11,127 bases of DNA, from positions 1 to 11,127 of the forward strand of contig CAKAQP010000065.1 of the NCBI GenBank assembly GCA_916720285.1. The letters run 5' to 3'. Below, piece after piece: positions 1-7,345 of the stretch. The stretch comes from an uncultured Lachnoanaerobaculum sp. Lineage in GTDB: Bacteria; Bacillota; Clostridia; Lachnospirales; Lachnospiraceae. How positions within the stretch are numbered: position 1 is the stretch's first letter; each line of letters starts with the position of its first letter. The position numbers were made by a program, and so were the translations under genes. The notes beneath the pieces were generated by a model, which was not told the origin of the DNA, made no database searches, and was given only the letters and a program-made list of their open reading frames with translations.

Positions 1-1418
1 CCAAAATCCGTATTACCGTTTTTGTAGCTGTTTTCCATGATATAGGTCTGTATATCACCCTTTGCATGTACCTTAAACTTACATGCACTAAGATCCGTGG
101 TTCCTCCTCCACAGTCCATTATCAGTGCCTTATAGCTTTCACCGTCTTTTAAGCGATTTTTCTCCCTCATCTTACTTATAAAACTATAAAGTACTGCTGT
201 GCTCTCATCTAAAGTCACCTTTATTTCTAACGAAAGCATTTCTGACAGAATACCAAGCATTTGCTCATACACATGCTTTTGCTTTACGGGTACTGTAATA
301 TACACTTCTTTTATACAGCATTTAAAACTGTCTCTGGTAATATCCAGTACATGCCTCAAATATGCTCCTATAATCTCTATTCTTTGTACGTATTTATACC
401 TTCCTTTTGAGTCTGTGAGTTCTTCCTTCCTCTCAAAATCTCCTACCCATCTTTTAATATCATAAAAGACTGAAAAACCTTTATCCGTATAGCTTAGATT
501 GGCATACCACAAAGCTTTTCTTCCAAAAGCGTACTCTATACTATCTTCTTTAACCTCTGTTACTGCCACAACTGTGGGGATCATCATCTCCATAAAGTTT
601 TCTCCACCGACAGATTCGAAAAAAACAGTATGACAGATGGTATTCTCCTTTATGCCTCTTTGCTTCGCCGTGTTTATCTGCCTGTAATAGCTGCTGTCAG
701 CATACATAGCAACAGTTGTATTGGTAGAACCCAAATCTACAGCTATCGGCATGTGTAACTCTATAAGTGGAAGTACTTCAAAGTCCATTATAGGAAGTTT
801 ATAGGCTTTATATTTTAGAAGTGATGCATTTGCTTCTTTATCTCCTATATATGTATGATATATAAACTCTGAAGCATCCCTTTCCATAAGATAAAGGCTG
901 TAATCCTTTGTTTCAGTAACAATGCATGAAAGATTAGCCTCTTTTACCAAATATAAAGAATCCTTTTTATCTCCCATTGATACAACATTAAATACGGCAC
1001 ACACCTTTTTATCCCCACTTACAATCAGGGCATTTGTATTTAAGAATTTATCTTTGTACTCAATTTTATAGTCATCTAAAAAGTTTAACGCAGCACCTTC
1101 ATAAATACTGATTTTCCCGGATATTCGAAGTTCTTCTTTCTCAGGCTCTCTTATACTGAACTTATCAAGGATTTGCTCTATACGCTCTCTTCCACCCGGA
1201 ATCTCTTTTCTTATCAATTCATCTTCAAAGCTTTGGCAATATGAAAGAATCATCTCTATAAGCTCTTCATTTGTCAGGTTCTTATCAAGTCCCTTTACTA
1301 TATGCTCCCTACGGCAAACTTCCCTCAGTCTGTATTCACTCATTAACTCAAGCTCGCTTCTTGTATATGTCGCCGCCTGCTCTTCTTTAGTTATATTCCT
1401 GTTAAGCTTATAGCCCAT
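1..1418 (-). CDS. Hsp70/actin-fold ATPase with N-terminal SAP-like segment (3' end cut by window edge)
   Basis: The frame is open for about 472 codons from an ATG at 1418 to the left edge, so the C-terminus is missing. Residues 225-239 (IAVDLGSTNTTVAMY) match the Hsp70 phosphate-1 loop. 'PTVVAV' (281-286), 'IKRWVG' (321-326), 'ITVPVKQ' (374-380) and 'LDESTAVLYS' (403-412) match the successive DnaK landmarks (PS-V, KR-IG, ITVPA, INEPTAAAL). Residues 432-444 (LIMDCGGGTTDLS) are the phosphate-2 loop, and 'NGNTDFG' at the edge resembles the GD--LGG-DFD segment. The nucleotide site therefore looks intact. Before the ATPase fold lie about 220 extra residues; residues 20-60 (SELELMSEYRLREVC...NEELIEMILSY) resemble a SAP-type helix-loop-helix. 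The start has AGGA six bases upstream and a 41-base gap to the preceding gene. Role is inferred: a chaperone or assembly ATPase for the injection-like apparatus, possibly replacing the AAA+ ClpV, which is not seen here. Confidence 0.85.
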   Translation of the reverse strand, partial: MGYKLNRNITKEEQAATYTRSELELMSEYRLREVCRREHIVKGLDKNLTNEELIEMILSYCQSFEDELIRKEIPGGRERIEQILDKFSIREPEKEELRISGKISIYEGAALNFLDDYKIEYKDKFLNTNALIVSGDKKVCAVFNVVSMGDKKDSLYLVKEANLSCIVTETKDYSLYLMERDASEFIYHTYIGDKEANASLLKYKAYKLPIMDFEVLPLIELHMPIAVDLGSTNTTVAMYADSSYYRQINTAKQRGIKENTICHTVFFESVGGENFMEMMIPTVVAVTEVKEDSIEYAFGRKALWYANLSYTDKGFSVFYDIKRWVGDFERKEELTDSKGRYKYVQRIEIIGAYLRHVLDITRDSFKCCIKEVYITVPVKQKHVYEQMLGILSEMLSLEIKVTLDESTAVLYSFISKMREKNRLKDGESYKALIMDCGGGTTDLSACKFKVHAKGDIQTYIMENSYKNGNTDF

Positions 1419-1459
1419 AGTATTCCTACCGTCCTGTACATTTATTTTTTAACACTAGC

Positions 1460-2152
1460 CTAATATATTGCTGTCTCTCCGATTCTCATGCTTTCATCCA
1501 CTCCTATAATGCCAAAGTGATGTTTCCAAAAAATTTCCGTTTCATAAGATATCGGCAAAAAAAGTTTTTTCAGCATTTCCATCCTCTCCATATCTTCTTT
1601 TGTCTTATCGACCCCTGTAAATATAGTAAATTTCCTTAAATTTTCAGAGTGGTTGTAAAGGTTTGCTTTAGGATAAAGCTCTCTCAGTGCCTTTCTAAAA
1701 ATTGTGATGTAATCTTTACATTCGTATAAATCAAGCAGACAAAAAACAATTCTTTTAGACTTTTCAAAGCCGAGAGAAAACAAGGTCTTTCTTATACTTT
1801 TTAGAAACTTTCCCTCTTCTATCTCTTTTAATATATACATTGCCCTAAGCTCCTTTTTATCCGTTCCGCTCCTAAGATCCCATACTGCTATATAATGCAT
1901 TATTACATCTAAGAATATTTCTCTTACCTTTTCATATCCCTTTACATCCGGAAGGAATACTTCCCCAAGTTCATTGGCAAAACGATATATCGGATTTACC
2001 TCCACAATACTGTTTTCAATCATATCGGCATTCAGGAAGTCAAATGTACTTTCAGTATACGGACTTGGATTCTCACTGTTTATAAATCTGAGATCTTCTA
2101 AGTTATATCCGCTTTTTTGTGCTTTCAATGCAATTTCCCATATACAGTTCAT
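1460..2152 (-). CDS. Unrecognised 230-residue protein, candidate baseplate/adaptor component
   Basis: I do not recognise the family with confidence. The protein is soluble, with no signal peptide or membrane segment. It has an N-terminal 'MNCIWEIALKAQKSGY' segment, a 'VNPIYRF' motif near residue 52, a mixed helical middle, and an ending rich in aromatic residues (FWKHHFGIIGVDESMRIGE). The start is supported by CAGGAG six bases upstream. The gene sits between the 427-residue protein and the Hsp70-like ATPase in the same direction, as part of one apparent operon. An intracellular structural protein next to sheath and tube genes makes a baseplate, wedge or tail-completion role plausible, but this rests on context alone. 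A tiny ORF overlaps the start codon (see 2149-2196). Confidence 0.8.
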   Translation of the reverse strand: MNCIWEIALKAQKSGYNLEDLRFINSENPSPYTESTFDFLNADMIENSIVEVNPIYRFANELGEVFLPDVKGYEKVREIFLDVIMHYIAVWDLRSGTDKKELRAMYILKEIEEGKFLKSIRKTLFSLGFEKSKRIVFCLLDLYECKDYITIFRKALRELYPKANLYNHSENLRKFTIFTGVDKTKEDMERMEMLKKLFLPISYETEIFWKHHFGIIGVDESMRIGETAIY

Positions 2153-2196
2153 ACGTTGCTCCTGCTAATTAATATCTTTTTCATATTATCTGACAT
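2149..2196 (-). CDS. Possible 15-codon upstream ORF coupled to the 230-residue gene
   Basis: An ATG at 2196 preceded by AGAGGGG opens a frame of 15 codons. Its TGA stop overlaps the ATG of the next gene in the ATGA arrangement typical of translational coupling. The peptide (MSDNMKKILISRSNV) resembles no known family. It could be a coupling leader, a remnant of a former N-terminus in another frame, or chance. The 70-base gap in which it lies is unusually large for this part of the operon. Confidence 0.18.
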   Translation of the reverse strand: MSDNMKKILISRSNV

Positions 2197-2223
2197 AGGC
2201 TTTTCCCCTCTTATCTATCACTA

Positions 2224-3507
2224 TTATAGACTGTAACTGTTTTCTAAAACTCCTATACAGATATATTCATCGAAGCTTATCTGTAGTTGCGAAACGGCAT
2301 ATCTTACCATTGCTTCACAAAGGTTGCTGTCACCGGTTCTTAAGAACCTTAAAACAAGCCCGGGACACTCATCTTTTATCAAAAATTCTCTACTTGAAAA
2401 ATTGTTCATATCAGGAAGTATTATACTTTCATCTAAAACTTCTCTTCTTACCGGTACTCTTTCGCAGGATTTAAGTGATACATAATCTTCAATATTAAGT
2501 TCATCAATAATCCTTTCTATTTCCGCCTCAGTATGTATTTCTTCTCCATTTTTATTTAAAAGTCGTCCAAGCATTCCCTCTTTTCTTTTGTTGCTTATTA
2601 ATCCGATCGGCAATTCTTCCTTTGTATATCTTATATCAAAGATATTATAGCCTTCTAAATCGGAATAGCTTTCTTCATAGGATTTTACTATAATCTTTTC
2701 TTCTTCATGTCTTATTCCTACCATACCTTCCGTCTTTAGTACCAGTCTTAAGATAATCTCCTTATTACTTTGCTTAACCATTTCACGTTCATAGTATAAT
2801 CCGTCTTTACTTGGACTTAAAAATGTGCTGCTCTTAAATACATTTCTTTCTATGTTCCATATAGGATAAAGTTCTTCTTTTATCATATCAGCATATTTCC
2901 CATATACTACTTCAACATCTATCGCACTTTCGGGAATCTCTGAAAGGTCTATATCAAAAAAACGATCCAGGTATACAGTATTAACGGTATTCCACCTAAG
3001 TCCGTTATAAGAAAATGTTTCGTAAAGTTTGCCTAATTCTTTTCTGTACCGAAGAGCTTTTTTAGGTTGTACTAAAATTGTGTGTTTTTCACCGTTATTT
3101 GTAAAACTTAATCTTATATTTTCTTGTAAAAAAGCCTTGCACATACTGTCGGTTGCGTCAAGGTAAATAGTTTTTATAGATTTTTTGTCCTCCTTGGAAT
3201 CTCTTTTAATATCTGATCCTTTATCCTCTATTACATCTAAATCGGATATAGGAAAAAACATCCTTAAAAATTTATTTTCATTTTTTGAAAGTAAAAGTAT
3301 CGCGATTTCATAGCTTTCCTCTTTGCGCTCAAGCTCCTCGTAAACCTTATTGTGCAAAGCCTTATATCTTTCTTCAAATACCTCACTCATCTTATATAGG
3401 CCTTCGTATAAAACACTTTTTGCAAGAGCATATTCATCTTTATCTTTTATCTCGGAAAGTCTGTCCTTAACGTATTTTTTTACGTCAAATTCATCTAAAT
3501 ATCCCAT
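2224..3507 (-). CDS. Unrecognised 427-residue protein, candidate structural/baseplate protein
   Basis: The open frame extends to an ATG at 3579, but that start would lie inside the preceding gene and has no ribosome site. The ATG at 3507 (MGYLDEFDVKKYV) follows GGAGGAG at 3519-3525 and lies 22 bases after the upstream stop, so I use it. The protein is soluble, with a helical charged first third, then a beta-rich middle containing 'YLDRFFDIDLSEIPESAIDV' and 'LYPIWNIERNVF'. No signal peptide, membrane helix or enzyme motif is visible. The phrase 'YPIWNIERNVF' followed by a beta segment reminded me faintly of the region of TssF-type baseplate proteins that follows the P--N motif. That is too weak for a call. 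Its place between the PP2C-like and 230-residue genes suggests an assembly role. Confidence 0.8.
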   Translation of the reverse strand: MGYLDEFDVKKYVKDRLSEIKDKDEYALAKSVLYEGLYKMSEVFEERYKALHNKVYEELERKEESYEIAILLLSKNENKFLRMFFPISDLDVIEDKGSDIKRDSKEDKKSIKTIYLDATDSMCKAFLQENIRLSFTNNGEKHTILVQPKKALRYRKELGKLYETFSYNGLRWNTVNTVYLDRFFDIDLSEIPESAIDVEVVYGKYADMIKEELYPIWNIERNVFKSSTFLSPSKDGLYYEREMVKQSNKEIILRLVLKTEGMVGIRHEEEKIIVKSYEESYSDLEGYNIFDIRYTKEELPIGLISNKRKEGMLGRLLNKNGEEIHTEAEIERIIDELNIEDYVSLKSCERVPVRREVLDESIILPDMNNFSSREFLIKDECPGLVLRFLRTGDSNLCEAMVRYAVSQLQISFDEYICIGVLENSYSL

Positions 3508-3529
3508 ACCCTTATAAACTCCTCCAATA

Positions 3530-5368
3530 TCAGTTTGACGAAGACTCCGACTCGCTTGTTTGCTGTGCTGTAGATTCATTAGTTGCTGTAGAAGGTACTG
3601 CTTCTTTCTGCTTTATTTCGTCAATCCTTTTTTGTACATCATTAAGCTTTTTATCCATCTGTATTGTATTTATCTCATCATTAAGCTTTACATAAAGTCT
3701 TCTTGCATACTCATAATTTTCTCTTGCTGTTTCAAAATCACCCCTTAAAAAGGCTTCATCTCCTGTAATCGCATAGCCGCTTGCAGTATTTTTTTCCTCT
3801 TCACTTTCACTGATTTTCTTATCTGCTGTAGAGATTTTCTCCTCGATTTCAGCAAGCCCGGCACTTTCACCTGATTTTTCCAATAAATCCTTTGCTGTAT
3901 TATAATTTGCTCTTGCTGACAAAAAATCACCTTTACTTAATGCCTCATCTCCCGCACTTAACATATCATTTGCCGATTGAAAGTTTTTTGACTGTTTGTC
4001 CGCTTCAGCCTGTTTTCCTTCCTGATCTTTTGCAATAGCTTGATCTACTGCTAAGAGTTTGGCCTCCGCCTTTAACTTTCCCTCTTCATAACCTATCTTT
4101 CTTGACTCATTTTTTGCGTCATTGTATCGTTCTCTTGCCCTTTCGTATATTTCAGAGTCAAAAAGTATATCTCCGTTATCCAAACTTAGATTTACGCTTT
4201 CATATCCCGAAATAAAATCAAGTTTTCCTTTTACATAAGAAAGTCCGGCATTATCTGCATATGGAATTTCATCCAATACAAGTTTATATAAAGATTTTGC
4301 TTCACTATAACTTTCTGTATTGTATTTTTCATCTGCCTCAAGTATTCCTTCAATAACTTGTTCATAGTGATAAAGCAACTCTTTCATATCCTTATCTCTG
4401 AGGCCTTCAGCCTTCTTTATTGACTCTTCACATTCTGTATCCGCTTTTTTATAATTTTCCATTTCAATAAATTTAAGCATCTTATCATAATGTGTATCCA
4501 TATCTTCTTTTAACTCTTTTCTATATCGAGTATAAAAATATATAGCAATAACTGTAGCTAATATTAAAACTACAGCAACAATCGAACCGATTAAAATAAG
4601 CTTCCTTCTTCTTTTCTTCTTCGTATCCGACTCAATAAATACTTTATCAATATAAATCCCTGCAATTGTATAATTATCAATATATTTTCTGTTTTTATCG
4701 AGTAGTGCAGTTTCCACTTCTCCAAGACATTCGCTCGGATCTTTTCCGCTGTTTTCAAAAATCTTATCAATTTCTCCCTCGGACACATTCTCCCAAATGC
4801 CCTTTGTATAGAGAATTAAAATATCTGTATCAAAAAGTTTTATTTTTCCTGATATTACGGGAGAAAAATCCTTCTGGCCCAAGTATGAATATAAATTGCT
4901 TCTTTGTTCATGTCTTGATAAGGCATCTTCACTAAGAAGTTCATTTGATACCATCTCACTGCTTAAAGATGTATCAGTACTTTTATAAAAAACTTTATTA
5001 TTTCTATATAATCTTATTCTTGTATTTCCGGCGTATGCTAAACGCAAATTCTCATAATCGGTTACTGCAACTACTATTGATGCCTTTAGTCTCATGTACT
5101 TTTCAGACTTTAACAGTACTTCATTTGCATATTTTAGATACTTATGTATACTTGCCTTTGACATTGACGGTTTTTCCTGAAATTTTGCAATTATACTTTC
5201 AACCGCTTCCTTTGCCGACTCGGTATCTGCTATATCTTCGATACCGTCTGCCAATACATAGCAGGCAAAATTATCAAGCTCCGCATAAGCAAAATAATCA
5301 CTGTTTTTAAGTGCACTGCCCTCTTCTGAAATAAAGTTTGTATTAAATCTGCTGTTTTGCTTACGCAT
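3530..5368 (-). CDS. PP2C-like domain, transmembrane helix and extracytoplasmic TPR-like repeats
   Basis: 612 residues with AGGAGGAG just before the ATG and a 9-base gap from the previous gene. Residues 1-245 have the PP2C (PPM) layout: 'VLADGIED' keeps the Asp-Gly pair (D41-G42) and 'YIDNYTIAGIYI' keeps the C-terminal Asp-Asn (D231-N232). However, the usual GDSR motif is 'GNTR' (114-117) and the metal-binding SDG is 'TKG' (188-190). Activity is therefore doubtful. A cluster of basic residues (250-256) leads into one transmembrane helix at about 257-279; the positive-inside rule puts the phosphatase-like domain in the cytoplasm and the rest outside. The outer part has TPR-like repeats: NGD...ERARERYNDAK (398-418), AGDEALSKGDFLSARANYN (472-490) and TGDEAFLRGDFETARENYE (535-553). 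It ends in a Ser/Thr-rich low-complexity tail. Inference: it couples phospho-signalling to an envelope event or a membrane anchor for the apparatus. Confidence 0.88.
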   Translation of the reverse strand: MRKQNSRFNTNFISEEGSALKNSDYFAYAELDNFACYVLADGIEDIADTESAKEAVESIIAKFQEKPSMSKASIHKYLKYANEVLLKSEKYMRLKASIVVAVTDYENLRLAYAGNTRIRLYRNNKVFYKSTDTSLSSEMVSNELLSEDALSRHEQRSNLYSYLGQKDFSPVISGKIKLFDTDILILYTKGIWENVSEGEIDKIFENSGKDPSECLGEVETALLDKNRKYIDNYTIAGIYIDKVFIESDTKKKRRRKLILIGSIVAVVLILATVIAIYFYTRYRKELKEDMDTHYDKMLKFIEMENYKKADTECEESIKKAEGLRDKDMKELLYHYEQVIEGILEADEKYNTESYSEAKSLYKLVLDEIPYADNAGLSYVKGKLDFISGYESVNLSLDNGDILFDSEIYERARERYNDAKNESRKIGYEEGKLKAEAKLLAVDQAIAKDQEGKQAEADKQSKNFQSANDMLSAGDEALSKGDFLSARANYNTAKDLLEKSGESAGLAEIEEKISTADKKISESEEEKNTASGYAITGDEAFLRGDFETARENYEYARRLYVKLNDEINTIQMDKKLNDVQKRIDEIKQKEAVPSTATNESTAQQTSESESSSN

Positions 5369-5377
5369 TTTCTCCTC

Positions 5378-6193
5378 CTACATTCCAATAATTATCAGTC
5401 CCAGATTAGCCGTTTCTTTATTTTTACCTTTTATAACTTCTATAATCTCTCTTGCTTTTTCTTTACATGAGTTCTTTTTTACAAGAACTTCTTCCATTTC
5501 CCTAACTGAAATACTGTTTTGCACACTTTCAGTTAGCATTACAAGCATATCTTTTTTCTTTAATCTTATATCATTCCTACTTACAAGAGGAGGCATATAA
5601 TCATCTCTTCCTACAAAATTGTATGCCCTGTTTATATCGGAAATTCTAAGTGCCGCCTCTTTACTTAAAAGCCCTTTACTTACTTTTTCTTTTATAAGCT
5701 CCTCCATAATCTGCCCCTTACTAAGGAGTATAAGTTCTTTTCCTCTAAAAATATAAATATTCATATGCCCGACTATGGCGTATTTCAATGTATTTCCATT
5801 TAGTACAATACATCCTGCATAAGCCTTCCCCATATCCGGTATATTTAGTACATTTGTATTAGCCAGTTTAAATACCTTTTCAAAGAAGCTGTCCGGACTT
5901 TGTGTACTGTCATATTGGTCATATAATTTAGTAAAAGTTCTTACCGTAGTCAGTGCCGCAACTTTTCCTGCATAATCTCTTCCTTCCCCTGCTGTAAGAA
6001 CCGCCATCATGCCGCCATTTACTCTCTTAATACCATATGCATTTGTCTGAATCTGTCTTTTTCCTATATCAAGTACAGCTTCTACATCAAATATACCGTT
6101 TTTCCCTTTTTTTACTTGTATAGATATCCTTAGAATTAAAATTCCAAAAGCAATTATTATGCAAATTACATTTGCCCATAAAGCAATTTCCAT
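5378..6193 (-). CDS. Membrane-anchored PP2C-like pseudophosphatase
   Basis: The ORF can be extended to an ATG at 6268, but this overlaps the preceding gene by about 50 bases. The ATG at 6193 has GAGG at the right distance and gives 271 residues, starting with a hydrophobic helix (residues 3-22) followed by VKKGKN. The rest follows the PP2C fold pattern (for example 'YAIVGHMNIYIFRGKELILLS', the second and third strands, at about 138-158). Every metal-binding signature is altered: the Asp-Gly position reads 'TAGEG' (67-71), GDSR reads 'GHMN' (142-145), SDG reads 'TES' (221-223) and the final Asp-Asn reads 'AN' (262-263). It is thus probably catalytically dead, a scaffold or sensor form. It follows the zinc-knuckle FHA gene by 22 bases and is followed by a second PP2C-like gene after 9 bases. 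The fold assignment is by eye. Confidence 0.82.
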   Translation of the reverse strand: MEIALWANVICIIIAFGILILRISIQVKKGKNGIFDVEAVLDIGKRQIQTNAYGIKRVNGGMMAVLTAGEGRDYAGKVAALTTVRTFTKLYDQYDSTQSPDSFFEKVFKLANTNVLNIPDMGKAYAGCIVLNGNTLKYAIVGHMNIYIFRGKELILLSKGQIMEELIKEKVSKGLLSKEAALRISDINRAYNFVGRDDYMPPLVSRNDIRLKKKDMLVMLTESVQNSISVREMEEVLVKKNSCKEKAREIIEVIKGKNKETANLGLIIIGM

Positions 6194-6215
6194 ATTATTT
6201 ACCTCATAATTATTT

Positions 6216-6707
6216 TTACCATGAAAACTGCTTACCACATAAGGCAATATATAAAAACTCACTCTCACCCATGGTAATTACATCATATGTTTCCAAAACC
6301 TGAGGTGTATACACAGCCTTGCCATTTAGGTATGTAATTCCTCCTCCTTCTGTACATATCAAAGTTCCTTCAAGGTCTCTTTCATCAAAGGATAAAATAG
6401 CATGATTTTCCTGTTTTATTGCATTATCACCTATAATTTGAATATCCATAGCATCTGTTCTTCCAATATAGTTTTTCCCAAATACTACTCTATAATCCTT
6501 TCCGTACCTCGGTCCTTTAATGCATACCAACCATGCACACACCGGCTTGGTTTTTATTCTAATCAAGCTTTCTTCAAGTTCAGCATCATCAAAAGATTCC
6601 TCAAGCTCTCTTCTTTCAGTCATATCCATATTACAGTATGGGCATATATTCCCATATCTTCTCTTTGAAAACATATGACCGTTTTTGCATCGTATTAAAT
6701 TCCCCAT
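6216..6707 (-). CDS. FHA-domain protein with N-terminal zinc-knuckle
   Basis: 163 residues. The N-terminus carries C7-x2-GH11 and C22-P-Y-C25 (CKNGHMF ... ICPYCNMDM), a likely zinc-binding knuckle. An acidic linker (34-47) leads to an FHA domain at about 55-155: 'YIGRTDAMD' with the Gly-Arg at 82-83, 'QENHAIL' with the conserved His at 102, and 'YLNGK' with Asn-Gly at 128-129. The Ser of the usual S-x-x-H phosphothreonine-binding motif is replaced by Gln, so phosphopeptide binding may be weakened or altered. It starts five bases after the stop of the membrane FHA gene, and the AAGG ribosome site overlaps that stop, so the two are translationally linked. FHA proteins in type VI loci receive a threonine-phosphorylation signal that triggers assembly; a similar job is inferred here. 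Confidence 0.88.
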   Translation of the reverse strand: MGNLIRCKNGHMFSKRRYGNICPYCNMDMTERRELEESFDDAELEESLIRIKTKPVCAWLVCIKGPRYGKDYRVVFGKNYIGRTDAMDIQIIGDNAIKQENHAILSFDERDLEGTLICTEGGGITYLNGKAVYTPQVLETYDVITMGESEFLYIALCGKQFSW

Positions 6708-6712
6708 AGCTC

Positions 6713-7240
6713 TTACCTTATCTGTAATTTATTCAGTCCAATAAAAATATAGTCGTTTTTTACAAGTCTACTTTGTCCATCTCGTATGTTATAAAGTTTA
6801 TATTCTAAAAACCTTTTTATCTGTGTTCCGTTTTTACTCTGCATGTCTTCTATATACCAGAGCCCCTCCACATAGTTAAGTACTGCATGAATATCACTTA
6901 CTGTTCCACCAAAAGCAGTATCGCATAGGTCTATATCTATATCTTCCTCGCTGTTTTTCTTTCCTATTACAACCGAATTTTTCCCTAATATACTCCAACT
7001 TCTTATAACTGTATTTTCCTCACTTAAGAGTACAAGTTCTGATAGAAATGTATCTTGTATCTTTTCTCTTTTTAAAGAAAAATCCTTTATCAAAAAATAG
7101 ATCAAAGAACCTGAAACTAAAAAAGAAAACATATAAAATATATATCCGCCATTCCATGCCCTTCCAAAGATCCCTGTAATTATGGCGCACAATATGGCCA
7201 TAGTTATACCTAAAATATCAATTAAACATTTTTTATTCAT
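6713..7240 (-). CDS. Membrane FHA-domain protein
   Basis: 175 residues. Two hydrophobic helices (about 6-26 and 32-51) form an N-terminal hairpin in the membrane, and a basic stretch after the second (KDFSLKREK) puts the remainder in the cytoplasm. The FHA domain covers about 78-175: 'VVIGKKN' in place of the usual G-R (Gly93-Lys94), 'VSDIHAVL' with Ser115 and His118 both kept, and 'SKNGT' at 135-139 with the conserved Asn-Gly. It therefore keeps more of the phosphopeptide-binding residues than the FHA protein that follows. It is the first gene after the terminator behind the tube genes. Its ribosome site (AGGGGAG) lies in the arm of a 9-base-pair hairpin, which suggests control of translation. 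Likely role: membrane-bound receptor of a phosphorylation signal. Confidence 0.9.
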   Translation of the reverse strand: MNKKCLIDILGITMAILCAIITGIFGRAWNGGYIFYMFSFLVSGSLIYFLIKDFSLKREKIQDTFLSELVLLSEENTVIRSWSILGKNSVVIGKKNSEEDIDIDLCDTAFGGTVSDIHAVLNYVEGLWYIEDMQSKNGTQIKRFLEYKLYNIRDGQSRLVKNDYIFIGLNKLQIR

Positions 7241-7335
7241 ATATCTCTCCCCTACTTTTATTCAAGTAGGGGGTGATTTATTCTCCCTACTCGTCAGCAT
7301 GGCGGTACTTGTCGCAAGGCGATAATTCCCTGACG
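7241..7335 (-). promoter_or_regulatory. Structured leader with alternative stems next to the FHA gene start
   Basis: CCCCTACTT (7249-7257) and AAGTAGGGG (7264-7272) form a perfect 9-bp hairpin with a 6-base loop. In the minus-strand transcript its 3' arm runs into the GGGGAG ribosome site, eight bases before the start codon. CCCTAC at 7285-7290 can instead pair with GTAGGG at 7266-7271. The two stems share bases and exclude each other. Further from the start codon, CGTCAG (7292-7297) pairs with CTGACG (7330-7335) around an inner imperfect stem (7309-7315 with 7319-7325). The block is visibly richer in G+C than its surroundings. It could be a translational switch; equally it could be the remnant end of a small mobile element. 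Confidence 0.4.
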
Positions 7336-7345
7336 CCAACACTAT

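Noticed and set aside
199..465. Plus-strand open frame of 88 codons near the left edge
   Set aside because: It is antisense to the Hsp70-like gene, whose reading frame has clear ATPase motifs on both sides of this stretch.
4945..5310. Plus-strand open frame of 121 codons
   Set aside because: It lies inside the PP2C-like/TM/TPR-like gene and has a low-complexity Tyr/Leu/Phe composition without a ribosome site.
6194..6268. Longer N-terminus for the 271-residue pseudophosphatase
   Set aside because: The upstream ATG lies within the preceding FHA gene and has no ribosome site, whereas the ATG at 6193 has GAGG correctly spaced and begins a membrane helix.
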